Assembly (NCBI GenBank): GCA_021401465.1
Contig: JADDMT010000003.1
Location: 310,001 to 374,000 of the forward strand
Direction: 5' to 3'
From: Teratosphaeria epicoccoides
Taxonomy: Eukaryota; Ascomycota; Dothideomycetes; Mycosphaerellales; Teratosphaeriaceae
DNA: 64,000 bases
Shown: piece after piece, positions 1 to 10,820 of the stretch
How the letters are laid out: every line of letters starts with the position of its first letter
How positions within the stretch are numbered: the stretch's first letter is position 1
Notes under the pieces: generated by a model
Database searches by the model: none
What the model saw: the letters and a program-made list of their open reading frames with translations, nothing else
Told to the model about the DNA's origin: nothing
Made by a program: the position numbers and the translations under genes

Positions 1-1661
1 AAAAGACGTGGATCGAGGTATGCCTGAGAGTGTATCGGAAATGGTTCGGGGTAGGAGTTCATGATGCTGCGAAAATGCTCATCGTATGTGCCCAGCGTTG
101 CTGCTGCTATTGTTCGTGCTTTAAGAGTCTTCTTCAATTGCGCTGTAATGCGCACGACCGGCATCACTGCAACCAGCCCCTTCGGCGCCATTTGCCCGGT
201 CTGCGGACCCACAATGCCAGTTGGTCGTATGCAATCGTCGTCGACAGGTACGGGCTCGCTGACATCGCAATCATCGTCGTCAATCTGAAGCGGGCGGCCG
301 ATCTCCAAGGACACGATACTGGGTACGGTCAGTCGGAAGCATTTCATACCATCTCAGCTTTCTCACCGATCCCAATTGTATACGCTCCACCAGACTCGTC
401 TTCTCATTTCGCCTTCCATCGGAGGATATGACTCTCGATCAGTGTGCAGCCCAATGTCCTGTGCAGCGCGCACAGCAGCGCCCAACCACATCCAACCGGT
501 TGACTTTTGATTGACCTCGATGAAGTAGATACTGACAAGCAAGGCGGTGCGCGCGTGATCGATCGTCAGCTCATCAGACCATGTATTGATGCTTCGAATG
601 GATGTTTCCAAGTACCCTGCGCCCTCTCCCTCTTGTACCGAGCCATTAGGTTGAGGATCCATAAGCGTGCCACAGGCTAACACAGCGAAAAACAGTGCAA
701 CCCAAACATGCTGCGACTGCGCAAATGTGCCGATGCGGTACACCGTCTCGTACTCCTGCACGAAGCTTGGCCAATGTAACATCGGTGCGTAGACGTGCAC
801 TGATCCGTGGTAGTGGGAGAGCAGTCTGTCCGCCGCTGGTTTGGGGGGCAGTGGGTGGTTGGCATGGGGCCACAACGGTTGACCTCCGAGCTGCTTATGT
901 GGTGGCGGAGGTTTGAAGATGCCGCGTCCATAGTGCCGAAGGTTTCTTATAACCTCGTCAAAGCCGTCCATAAGCGGCGGGCCTTGACGTCGTTGTTTTG
1001 TGGAAGCTTCCGGCACTTGCAGAGTGGGTACATTGATTGTGCTGCCGTCCAGCTCGGATGACTCGCCATCTTGAAGCATGGTTCGCAAGGAGTTGATCTG
1101 AGCCTTTGCCATTGACAGCTGCTTTTCCAGATCCTGGACCTGCTTGATCGACGACATCCGGCGATTTGTCTCCTTTGTAAATTGACATTTGACGCTTCGG
1201 CTCGAGCATTCGGAGCAGCTTGATGTTTCTGTCGCGTCACACTTGACCTTGCGCTCTCTGCACGCATCGCAACTAGGATCTTTGCGGCGCTGACGATACG
1301 CTCGTTTCTGCGCGTTCAATGCAGCGGCCGAGGCATGGTGAGGAGACAGTCCGGGTGTTGTTGTGACTGGATCGCCGGTCATGTAGCCATCCGCCATCAT
1401 GACAGGGTGTCCTGACGAAGGTCCCGCCATATTTGGGTATCCATATGGCTGCGGCATCCCGTTCACATGCGGGGCAACATGATTTGGTGGTGCCGGCGAG
1501 CGGATGCTGTCGACCTGCTGCGAGCGTGGCGTGGCGTATGATGCTGAGGGAGGCATTGCAGTGGCAGGCGAGGGATGAGCAGACACTGGAGGCTCATAGT
1601 GCCCAGCCTTGCTTCTGGCCGGGGACTGCGCAGGCTGCACGGGCGGGCCGACGCCATCCAT
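1..1661 (-). CDS. Zn2Cys6 transcription factor with fungal-specific regulatory domain (3' end off window)
   Basis: Nuclear DNA-binding regulator of the Gal4-type binuclear zinc cluster class. The first ~120 residues are Pro/Ser/Met-rich. The cluster is C131-X2-C134-X6-C141-X7-C149-X2-C152-X6-C159, followed by a basic linker and a coiled coil (about residues 168-200). The fungal-specific 'middle homology' region follows, ending with a typical motif around MEGEMRRRVWWSVYNWDR. A 48-bp intron then interrupts the gene at 366..319 (donor GTGAGA, branch CTGAC, acceptor CAG). The frame re-opens as RIVSLEIGRPLQIDDDDC, the expected continuation of this domain, and stays open to base 1, so the C-terminus lies outside the window. 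The family and domains are seen directly; the regulon cannot be inferred. The neighbouring AAH1 lies downstream of its promoter in the opposite direction, 2.9 kb away. Confidence 0.9.
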
Positions 1662-4607
1662 AGTGGATTGTGACCTGCAAGCTGCAATAGGAAGTCGCGG
1701 AGGCGTATGCCAGCAGCGGGAGAAACTTTGCGGCTGTATCCAATGGATGCCGGACCGCAGATGAACAGCGAAACCAATCGGTGCGTATCAAATGAGGTCA
1801 GGTCGCGTGAAATGGACCGCGGGAAGATGGTACCGTGAACTGCTGCCGTGGGCCTGGTCAGCGACGGCTAGGGCGACGAAAAGCCGTTAGACGCTCGCGA
1901 CAACGCACCCGCAGCGTAACTTACCAGAGCCCACACGATGCGCACCGAGATACGCCACGCGCCGAGATTGACCATGCAATAATGCCAGTTCCGTGGAGTC
2001 GTGGCTCGACGTGGCTACTTTTGCTCTGCACCAGGACGGCTCGCGGTACCACGATAAGCGATGCGGATCTGTTGCCTCGTCGACTTCCCGGGCGCTGAAC
2101 ACGACATTGACGGGACTATTATTGTAGGAGGGGAAGCTAGCGGAATGGTGAGGGCGAGGACGGCGGCTGTGAACCGCAAGGGATGTCGCGACGATCCTGT
2201 GTGCGTTTGGCCAGCTCTGATTGTTCAGTTTTTAGCGCTGCCACCGGCTGGACGGCGAGCCCCCAATCTTCAGGAGCGGTGGGGGGGTGGCATGTGGGAG
2301 TTATCATGGACGAGCCGTGAGGCTGCTTGCGCTGTCCGTCACTAATGACAAGCAATTTCTGCTCTCTGCGTCTGACGTCTGCAGCTTATTCCGTGCCACG
2401 ACCGCTGCAGTGCTGCTACGTACTCCATGTAGGCAACTGACGGTACCGAGCCCAGCCCATGGATGGCATCTCTTTTAACCTCCATCCATGATCCCGGCGT
2501 TCAGGGCTAGGATGCGTGCCGATCCTGCTGAACGACGAACGATACCTCGTGCTAGGGCTGACCTGCGCAGTCCACTGAGGCGTACGTGTTGACAAGCTGC
2601 ACAAGCTCCGGGACGGCAACAATAGCGTCCGTAGACTATGAGACTTCTATCTGAGCGCACGTCTGTCATGAGCTGGGCACGAAGAGGCTGTGGGCACCTC
2701 CATTCACCACCACTCCATCCTTAGACTTCAGGGTGCGACGCTAGAAGTAAGCATTCGGATGCCGCCGCCTTCTCGAAGATCTCGCCATCCTCGCACCGCT
2801 TCGGAAGCAAGATAGATAGCGTCAAGGTTCTTGGTTGCGCCACTAAGGCTCGCTTGCGCAGGCGCGGTAGCAGCAACGAGTGTGCGTAGCCAGAAACCTG
2901 GACCAGACGAGTCGGCTGTCTCCCAGCTGGCTCCGGCAGCGACCACGCGCGGCTGACGGCCCACTGACGGGTCACGGCCGGACCATGTGGTCGTGCATCA
3001 TTCACCTTCCCCTTCAAGTAGGCAGACGGTCAATCACCATCGACACTCTCAACGTGGCTCCCACTGATTCAGCGATCCGCCCTCCCCTGACAACACGGCG
3101 ACTGCCGAGTCTCGGATCGTCGGTCTCCAAGAGTGACCTGCAGTCTACAGACTGTTTTGACGACCGGCCCCTGGGTCGAGCACGACTAGCTCCTCGCTCG
3201 GCAAATAGCACTTTTGGCTTGCCGGCAGAAAGCGGGCTGCCACGTTCAGCCAGAATCACTCTCCTACTCGGCAGCATCGCCGGTCGCCTTGGCTATGACG
3301 CCGCTGTTCCAAATACAGACCTGTTATTGTGGGAACTTGTGACCGTCGTACTGTACACTGTACACACCCCACAAGGTAATATCCGGCTGTTGGTCCAGCG
3401 GAGATGTCGTCAACTTGCCTGCTTCGTGATACAACGCTGGCCGCGGACGCACTGGACCCTACTCAGTTGAGAGGTGACATGTCAGTCCGGCTGAGCTCTT
3501 GCGGCAATCAAGTCAGTGCGTGGTCTATTCCTAACCGCTGACCGGGACGGAATCTTTAGGGGATCTGCGTGGGCAGATCGTCGGGCAGCCTTGTCCACAA
3601 CTGAAACGACGACAGCAGTTCATGTCTGCCAATCTCTGCCAAATTCTCCGCTGGGGCTTCCGAAATACTTGACCGCTCGCCGTGGCTCGGATTGCTTAAG
3701 GCGTCCATGTTCACACAATCACCGCACAGACGTAGCTTCGGTGGCTGAACGCAGGAAAGATCGAGCTGCATGGCTTGTACACCCACGCGGCATTCACGTG
3801 GAAACTATATGATTATACATCGGGGCCGGAGACTGAGCCGCTGGGGCACAAGCGATGGACCTACCTCCGGCGGGATCAGTCAATTGATCACTGCTGGACA
3901 CGATTGGGATGACTTTGCGCTTCTGAACACCCCGACAACGCGTCATCTTGCTATACACAGTATTTATTAGCTCACTTGTGTGCTGCAGCACATTGACTTC
4001 CTGGTTGGTCTTAGGATCCACTGTGTCGACTTCTACACACAATTCTACGCTCTGTGGTCCGTACTCCATGATTCTGGGACTCCAAGGCCGAGAAGACCGT
4101 GGCTCTCCACACGATGACATATAGACCCTGGACCAAGGCCATTTGCAAGCCCATTTCGCATTCATGCAGGCCTTGTTAGCGCAACATGTGAATTTCCGCA
4201 TTATCTTACGGAGGTACCTTGTCGTTCACTACGTACAGAACAAGTCCCGCAGGTGCAAGCTTCGTCTGCGCGCAAGTCTCTTGCCGGTGACACATTCCGC
4301 CTCTCGGTCAACCCCATTTTTGCTGCTAGAGGGCAGGCCCCAGTGGGACAACTTACCAGATGATATCTCCAGGGTCTGCATGGCAGACGTCGGTCGGCTC
4401 CGAGTGAGCTAGCGTTGCATGTTCTGTGCAGGAGTCTGACGACGCGCGACGAATATGTCGTCCCAACTTGCTGTGATCGGCTGTCCAAAATCATCTGCCT
4501 CCACCATTCGACACCGGTGACGCGTTGCAATCAGAGTGAAGGCGCCAATTATCATCAAATTCTACCTGAGTGGCCACACCACGTACAAAGCCCATCGGAA
4601 TCACAAG
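1662..4607. other. Intergenic region, no convincing gene
   Basis: 2.9 kb between the divergent starts of the zinc-cluster regulator and AAH1. The open frames here are short, overlapping and of non-coding composition. One minus-strand stretch (about 4165-3965) reads coding-like in two successive frames, with a good donor (CTGGTAAGT) near 4347 upstream. It could be a decayed gene fragment, but I do not recognise it. Confidence 0.5.
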
Positions 4608-5963
4608 ATGTGCCAAGGCTCAATGCATGACCTTTTGCGGTCGCTCCCAAAGTGCGAGCATCACATGCGTGAGTAGGCTGCCAAATTGCGGTCTCGCCTG
4701 AACCAGCGACTGACGTGCTATCCTGGGCAAGATCTGGAAGGTGCTTTGACACCACAAGTGCTATTTCAGCTTGCGAAGAAGAATGATATTGCACTGCCCA
4801 CCGACGATCCGGCCTTCAAGGCTCCCGACACCTTGGTGGAGCGCTACAATCAGTTCGCATCACTAGATGACTTCTTGCACTACTACTACATCGGCATGAA
4901 CGTGCTGATCGATGCATCAGACTTTGAAGCTCTGGCGAATGATTACTTTGAGCATGCTGCTGCCGATGGCGTTGCCCACGCGGAAGTCTTCTTCGACCCA
5001 CAGGCTCACTTGTCGCGCGGCGTGACATACGACACCGTGCTCTCAGGCTTTACGGCGGCGCGGCAGAAAGCACAGGCGTGTTTTGGCATCACTAGCGAAT
5101 TGATATGTTGCTTTCTACGGCATCTTCCCCCATCTGAATGCCTCCAAACTTTTGAACAGCCCATGATCCAGAATAGCTTGACCGACGGCAATGTCATTGG
5201 GATCGGCCTGGATTCGAGCGAGGCTCCGTTTCCTCCTGACGTGCGTTGTCTCCTTTCGACTCCCGTCCACGGTCCTCGCGCTCTTCTGCTCCACCTCATC
5301 GCTCGCCTGACGATACATGTTGGTTGCGCCATCTCAATCGTCGCCTGAGGGGGAGCGGTAGTGGGACTTGACTCGCAAGATCTGCAAACGGCGGCGCTGA
5401 GCGGCGGTGCCGCTCGTCGAGACGATCTCTAATTGCAAATACTGATGTCCATACAGCTCTTCCAACAGATGTACGCGCATGCCGGCGCCCTAGGCGTGAA
5501 GCGCACTGCGCACGCTGGTGAAGAGGGCCCTGCAGAATTCATCCGAAGCGCCCTCGACCATCTGCAAGTTGACCGTATCGATCACGGCATTCGTCTTGCC
5601 GACGACTCTTCACTGCTCAGCCGCGTTGCGCAAGAAGGTATTCTTCTGTCTATCTGTCCGGTCAGCAACGTGTTCTTGCGTTGCGCCACCTCTATTGCGG
5701 AGCTGCCGATACGCAAGTTCCTCGATCTCGGTGTGCATTTCTCTATCAATAGCGACGACCCTGCATATTTCGGTGGCAACTACATTCTCAACAACTACTG
5801 TGCAGTGCAAGATGCGTTTCGTCTGACGGTCGAGGACTGGACTAGGATCTGCGAGTTCAGCATTCGCGACAGTTGGTGCCCAGGAGAAAGGAAGGCCGAG
5901 ATGCTTGCCAGACTCAGGAGCGTGGTTGAGGACTTGGAGTCATCCCGGTCGGGTCGAAGCTAG
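4608..5963 (+). CDS. AAH1: Adenine deaminase (fungal adenosine-deaminase family)
   Basis: Zinc hydrolase of purine salvage, converting adenine to hypoxanthine and ammonia; cytosolic/nuclear in yeast. Three exons: 4608-4668, 4732-5240 and 5457-5963, giving 358 residues, close to the family's usual ~350. The start MCQGSMHDLLRSLPKCEHH matches the usual N-terminus. Intron 1 (63 bp, GTGAGT...CAAG) splits the codon of H21, one of the two zinc ligands of the HMH-LEG motif. Intron 2 (216 bp, GTGCGT...ACAG) is unusually long for this window. Visible active-site motifs are HAGEE, DHGIRL, SNVFL and INSDDPAYFGG (the metal-binding and catalytic Asp). The fungal members of this family characterised so far act on adenine rather than adenosine, so the specificity call is from family knowledge. 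No defects seen. Confidence 0.93.
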
Positions 5964-6512
5964 CTTTAGGCAAATTTCCATTCTTGGGCCAAGAATAGCG
6001 CGTCCTTTCGGGTTGTCGGCGGCCACTGCCGTCCCTGGTGGGAGGCTGTGACCACAAGAGACGGCAGTGCATGCGCGGCACCATGCACGCATGTTGGCCT
6101 CAGCCCTGGAAAATACGAGATCTTGGTTTCCGACTGAGAAGCCGGCCGCGAGTCAAGAGATCTGCTAGAGTCTTCGTGACCAACATCCGACACATTTCAG
6201 AGGCCACGTAGCGTTGCGATCACAGGATATACATGCAAACAGAGGGCGATGATGGCCCGGATTTGTCGTTGCTTGGAAGTCGCCGCAGCTCACGTCGAAG
6301 GACAGGCCCTGCAATCTCTTCGTTGCAAGACTTGGTTCTCGAGTTGGAGCCAATAGTATCCCTTCCAAGAATCCGGTCCTCCTCAATAGCTGTGCAAGGG
6401 TGCGATCCAGCCTTGGCCGCTTGTGCAAAGCGATAGATTGTCAAGGGACATGCCAGCGACACTGCAGGTGGCTATACGCTGGCAGCGATCTTGGTGGACA
6501 ATTCGGTCCGTT

Positions 6513-6806
6513 TCAGATCCGATCCGATCCAGCGGATGGATGCATCTAGGTCAAGGAACCGGTTCGATCTGTCTCGGAACGGTAGGATTCTTCACATGAA
6601 AGGCTGGCTGTTTGAGCGAACCACTCCTACTCAGACGACCCATTTGGACAGCCGTCTAATGGTAACCCTCAGCCAAGATTGACACCTCGAAAATGTCAAC
6701 AAAGTATCAGGGCCGCCCTGGTTTGCAAGATGCGCACTACCGCTATATCTCGAAGCTCTGTGGATTTTTGCATAGACCAGGATCCGATCCATCCACCGCG
6801 GATCAA
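6513..6806. repeat. Imperfect inverted repeat with GATCC-rich arms
   Basis: Arm 1 lies at about 6517-6552 (GATCCGATCCAGCGGATGGAT...) and arm 2, in inverse orientation, at about 6776-6806 (GGATCCGATCCATCCACCG...). The arms match imperfectly over about 30 bases with short gaps, separated by about 240 bases. It could be a worn miniature element or a chance GATCC-rich pair. No target-site duplication was identified. Confidence 0.3.
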
Positions 6807-7078
6807 TGCTCTCTTACTACTAGTCGAACCAGTTGGATCTACGTCTCGAATCCGAGTCGCACCCGGCGGTGGGCTCGACGGTTCGAACCGCGCATGTGAA
6901 GACTCGTCCACGAAGATCATTGTACGCTGTCGCTAGTATCTTTGCATCCACAAATTGCTATCATGCGTTCCCTCCGATGCCGTCACACAATCGGACGTGC
7001 CAGCTCCTCACACGTCCAGACACGGTACCACGCCAATCGGGCTGGTATGCAGCCTCATCCACCTGCCGACCTCAGGCC

Positions 7079-7081
<3 letters not shown>

Positions 7082-7118
<37 letters not shown>
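7082..7118. repeat. (TC)18 microsatellite
   Basis: Uninterrupted TC dinucleotide run about 410 bp beyond the stop codon of the downstream minus-strand regulator, in its 3' flank. Confidence 0.97.
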
Positions 7119-7120
<2 letters not shown>

Positions 7121-7526
7121 CCGCCTCCATCAGCCGCATGTCTATATCTCTACACACCCGGCCGTCCCTATGTTGCAACTGATGCGCACCGCAAAGCACT
7201 CTATTGACTGCCAGTGCCAAGATCAAACCAGCCCCCGTCCCCTTCCTATGTCTATGCACTTGGTCCGAACGCCGAGTCCCTCTCGCCCGCTAAATGCTGC
7301 ACTCGCGTCCCGCCGCATGTCCGTCATTGTTGTCGTCACTGACGGGGGTATCGAAAAGGGAAAATGATGACGAAATGATACGGGAGTCTGAGTCGGTGGA
7401 CAGACTTAAGATGGTGTCGGGGATATCGAAAAAACTTTCGTCGAGCCTGGCGTGCAACTACTGCCCGTGTCTCAAGGGACCAGCCTCCGGATCGTTCCTG
7501 GATCACACTCAGCCACGAACGATCCA

Positions 7527-9353
7527 TCAGGTGAACACAGTACTCGGTACGAACCCCGTCCGGAAGCTGCCCATCGACGTCTGTCTGTACGCGCCAGCTC
7601 CGTCCTGCACGATGTGTGACTGCGGGGGAAGGCCTGGCGAGGGCAGAGCTCCCCAGGACTGCGTTCCATACGAGAATGAAGCTTGCGTGGGCGGGACATC
7701 GAGATATGATGTTCCGGCAGTCGACCCCGTCGACCCAGGGGGCATCGTGCAGTGCGGCGTGGAGGGCGTGAAAGCCGGAGAAAGGTTCCCCACGGAGGTA
7801 TACGTGAAGGTGTCGGGATTGATCGTCAGCATCGGATTTGGTGGCTGCATCGCGCACTGCCGCCATTGCAGGGTCATATTTCGGTAGTGGAGAGCGGTCT
7901 GGCGCGGCCAGCCCATGATGGAGGAGATGGCTCTCGTCGTCGATATCTGCCCCTGTCCTGACGGCATGGCATCAGTGACGTTGAGGATGGCCTCGAGAGG
8001 AGCCAGGGCCATGGCAGAACAGAACGAAGATCCTAAGTCGGGGAACAGAGGCTCTAAGCTGAGAGCTGTCGCGTAGAAGTGTGCAATGGTCATGATCGCG
8101 GGGCCTTGACCTCCCGGCCGCTGCAGGAGCGAGATCGGGACCCAGAAGAGCCATTTTCTGAGCTGGTATAAGCAGTTGAACTGTTCCTCCGGCGGCTGCA
8201 CCAGATCTAGAGCCTGTAGCTGGTGAATGTATACAAGCAGCTGATTCACCCAGCTGAGTTCCATCTCGTGTCCGACCAACGTCATCTGCAATCCTTGCAG
8301 AGGATACAGCGTATTCTGCAGGATCACCGCGCGCGCAGCCGCATCGACCGGCGATGCTTTTTGCGAACTCTCGCGAGCAGCTGCGGCGAGCATTTCTTCC
8401 TCTGCGATGAACTCAGCGAATACTGAGTCGTGTTTCCACGCCTGCATCGCAGCCAATACCTGGTGAGCCCCGCGTCAGTATGGTGTGCATCGCAAGCTGG
8501 AAGAAGATTTTGTGTATACCGATTGTATACCGGCGTGTAGAGAAGACCAACTCCGCCTGTTCAGACGTCAGCAACCGCCACGAACACTACTAATCTTGGC
8601 GTTGCTCACCAATCCGTTGCCTGCCAGAGCAGTAGAACTGAAGCTGCCAGAATCGCGTCCGCGTTCGTGTGGGAGAAAGCACCGATGGCATCGTGCAAGC
8701 CGCGCAAGGCGATCGCGCCGTGCTGCAGATACAGATTTCGTGTCTCCTTCGACGACGTGACCCAGGCAAGATGGTTCGCAGAAAACGAGAGTAAGGCATG
8801 CATAACATACGGGTATCCAGATGCGATACTTAGAAATCTGCGCACAGCAGGTCAGTCACCGCTTGCTCAGCTCGATTGCGCGAGGCCTTACTTGGGCATT
8901 TTCTGTGTCCAGAGGGTGAGGTTCACGATCCCTTTCAAGAGGAGACCATTCGAGACAGAAGATAAATGATGTATTAGTCGTAGGTCGTTCTTGGACAGAT
9001 CCTGCGTCTGCGGGTGTGGATGGACACCCAGCTCGGGATAGGGGAATGAACCATTCAGCGCCCAATCTTCGAGCTGTCGCTCGGTCCCGGGGGTCAACGC
9101 GATCGATGGCTGCTCCGGGCTGTGCTGGCTCTCGGTGTCGGAACCCACGGTCTCCATGTAGTCGCACCGAACTTGATGTTTCGTACAGTTCTTACTGTGC
9201 AGTGGTCAGATCTGGCTCCAACGAGACAACGACGCCCACCTACCACTGTGGAAACGTCTCATCGCATCGAATGTGTCGTCTTTTGCAAGTCTTGCATCCT
9301 TTGCGACTTTTCGTATGACTCCGTCGGGAAGGTCCAGCGCCAGAACCTGCCAT
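7527..9353 (-). CDS. Zn2Cys6 transcription factor with Fungal_trans_2 (UPC2/ECM22-like layout) domain
   Basis: Five exons on the minus strand: 9353-9244, 9194-8892, 8837-8610, 8556-8520 and 8459-7527, giving 536 residues. The cluster is C20-X2-C23-X6-C30-X6-C37-X2-C40-X6-C47. The codon for C37 is assembled by splicing intron 1 (TG|T; GTAGGT...ACAG, 49 bp), which strongly supports the model. Introns 2-4 are 54, 53 and 60 bp. Exon 4 is only 37 bases, encoding WRSWSSLHAGIQS. The C-terminal part (LLSFSANHLAWVTSS, HGAIALRGLHDAI, LLLWQATDW) matches the helical regulatory domain of sterol-uptake-control-type regulators. The tail is Pro/Ser/Thr-rich. The start at 9353 puts the cluster near the N-terminus as in relatives; an in-frame ATG at 9482 would add 43 unsupported residues. 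A role in sterol control is possible, but only by resemblance. Confidence 0.9.
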
Positions 9354-9836
9354 GACGATATCGTGCCGCTCGCGGGATCGACGTGAAGGATGTCGGAGAA
9401 TGACGAAAAGACCGGGTGACCAGCCTGAGATATTCTCGCGAGGGCGGGGACCTGGACCAACGTGGCTGAGCTGAGCCGTCAAGGCGAGGCTGAGATCGAA
9501 GTCAATCTCTCGTATCCTGCTCGTCTGGTGAAGGAGTGAGAGTGAGCCTATATGGATGGGTGGTCACTGCCCAGCTGGAAGATGTGGTGGAAGTCTGGTG
9601 AGTTGTAACGAGCGTGATCGCAGGACACATCCGAAGTCCCAAAGCGAGTGTGGTATACTCTTTCAGCAATCGGCCAGGATGTAGAAGGGATGGCACTATG
9701 TATCGTCGAGCCAGAGAAAGAGTGAGACAAATGGACAGGTAGTCAATCGGGTCGAAGGGTAGTATTGTGCCTAATACTGCACAAGTAAGCCTCTTGGAAT
9801 AGATGCCGGCCCTGCTCGAACGGTGCTCGTTAGTTT

Positions 9837-9842
<6 letters not shown>

Positions 9843-9888
<46 letters not shown>

Positions 9889-9939
9889 TCTCTCTCTCTC
9901 TCTGTCTCTCCCCTTCTCTCCCTCTCTCACTCTCTCTCC

Positions 9940-9993
<54 letters not shown>

Positions 9994-9994
9994 G
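9843..9994. repeat. Compound CT/CA/CT microsatellite
   Basis: TC run, then (AC)9, then TC interspersed with CCC, then a long TC run, together about 150 bases of almost pure pyrimidine on the plus strand apart from the CA block. It sits 490-640 bp upstream of the regulator's start codon, i.e. a GA-rich tract on the gene's coding strand. Confidence 0.95.
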
Positions 9995-10055
9995 TGCAAA
10001 ACAATAGTGACCTACAGCTCTGACCAGGGTCCTCGTACTTATTACGTAGAGCATG

Positions 10056-10076
10056 CAGCAGCAGCAGCAGCAGCAG
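10056..10076. repeat. (CAG)7 trinucleotide repeat
   Basis: Seven perfect CAG units outside any supported gene. Confidence 0.95.
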
Positions 10077-10760
10077 CGGGAAAGCTTTCCGTCTCAGAGA
10101 AGCTTCCACCACACATATACATCTCATGGGCAGCGCTCGGACGTGGATGCGCTAGACCAGCAGGCCAGCCGCGTAGGGCCAATGCCCAGGGAGCCGGCAT
10201 GAAGCTTCCCTGACGAATAGCAGCGCCAGTCGAACGGGCCGGCGCATGTCAAGGCCGCATGGGAGCAGGCGGCGGCCCAAGACGGGTGGCAAAGGCCCAA
10301 GATAGCATGCGGCCCAGGTTCGAAGGATATGAGATGGGCGCGGTGGGCGGATGATGAGCTGGGACGGTCGGATGCCTTGTCCCGTGTCTATTCCCGGCTC
10401 AGTCTGGGGAGCAGATGAGGGGCCCTGACACGTGGGGGAGATCTGCAGGAACTTTGCCGGCCCTGGCTGCTTGATTGAGTCTCGAGGTGCTCAGCCTCTG
10501 CACGCTGCGCAACTACTATCTACGGCAAGCCCAAGCGCGCCCGGTCGGTCAGGACTCAGCACGGTGGCCAGCACGCCGCCGGTGTTCATTAAACGACAGG
10601 GAGGTTACGTCGTGGCGGGCGGTCCAGCAAACGTTATACATCTGACAGACCCTGCAGCCGCTGCGGGTCGAAGCACATGTCGTACAGTCACGAGTGGTGC
10701 ACGGCGGAGAAACTAGCCATTCTAGCGGCGCCGCTCTGTGCTATTTTGGTGTGCTCGAAG

Positions 10761-10780
10761 GCGCAGGAGCAGCAGGAGGC

Positions 10781-10812
<32 letters not shown>

Positions 10813-10820
10813 AGCAGCAC
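10761..10820. repeat. 12-bp minisatellite (GCGCAGGAGCAG)n
   Basis: About four imperfect copies of GCGCAGGAGCAG in tandem. Translations are Gln/Glu/Ala or Cys/Ser runs, without other support for coding. Confidence 0.85.

Larger units (their letters stand above)
5964..7526. other. Convergent intergenic region with repeats
   Basis: Lies between the 3' ends of AAH1 (plus) and the next regulator (minus). It holds a GATCC-rich imperfect inverted repeat (6513-6806) and a 37-bp CT tract. Frames through the CT tract are low-complexity Leu/Ser or Arg/Glu runs and are not genes. Confidence 0.6.

Noticed and set aside
2880..3470. 196-codon plus-strand frame in the first intergenic region
   Set aside because: About one frame of this length is expected by chance in the window, and it has no features.
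6840..6900. tRNA-like B box (GGTTCGAAC)
   Set aside because: No A box at the right distance and no acceptor or anticodon stems could be folded around it.
9502..10213. Long frames on both strands through the CT/CA tract
   Set aside because: They are translations of dinucleotide repeats (Leu/Ser or Arg/Glu runs), which lack stops for trivial reasons.
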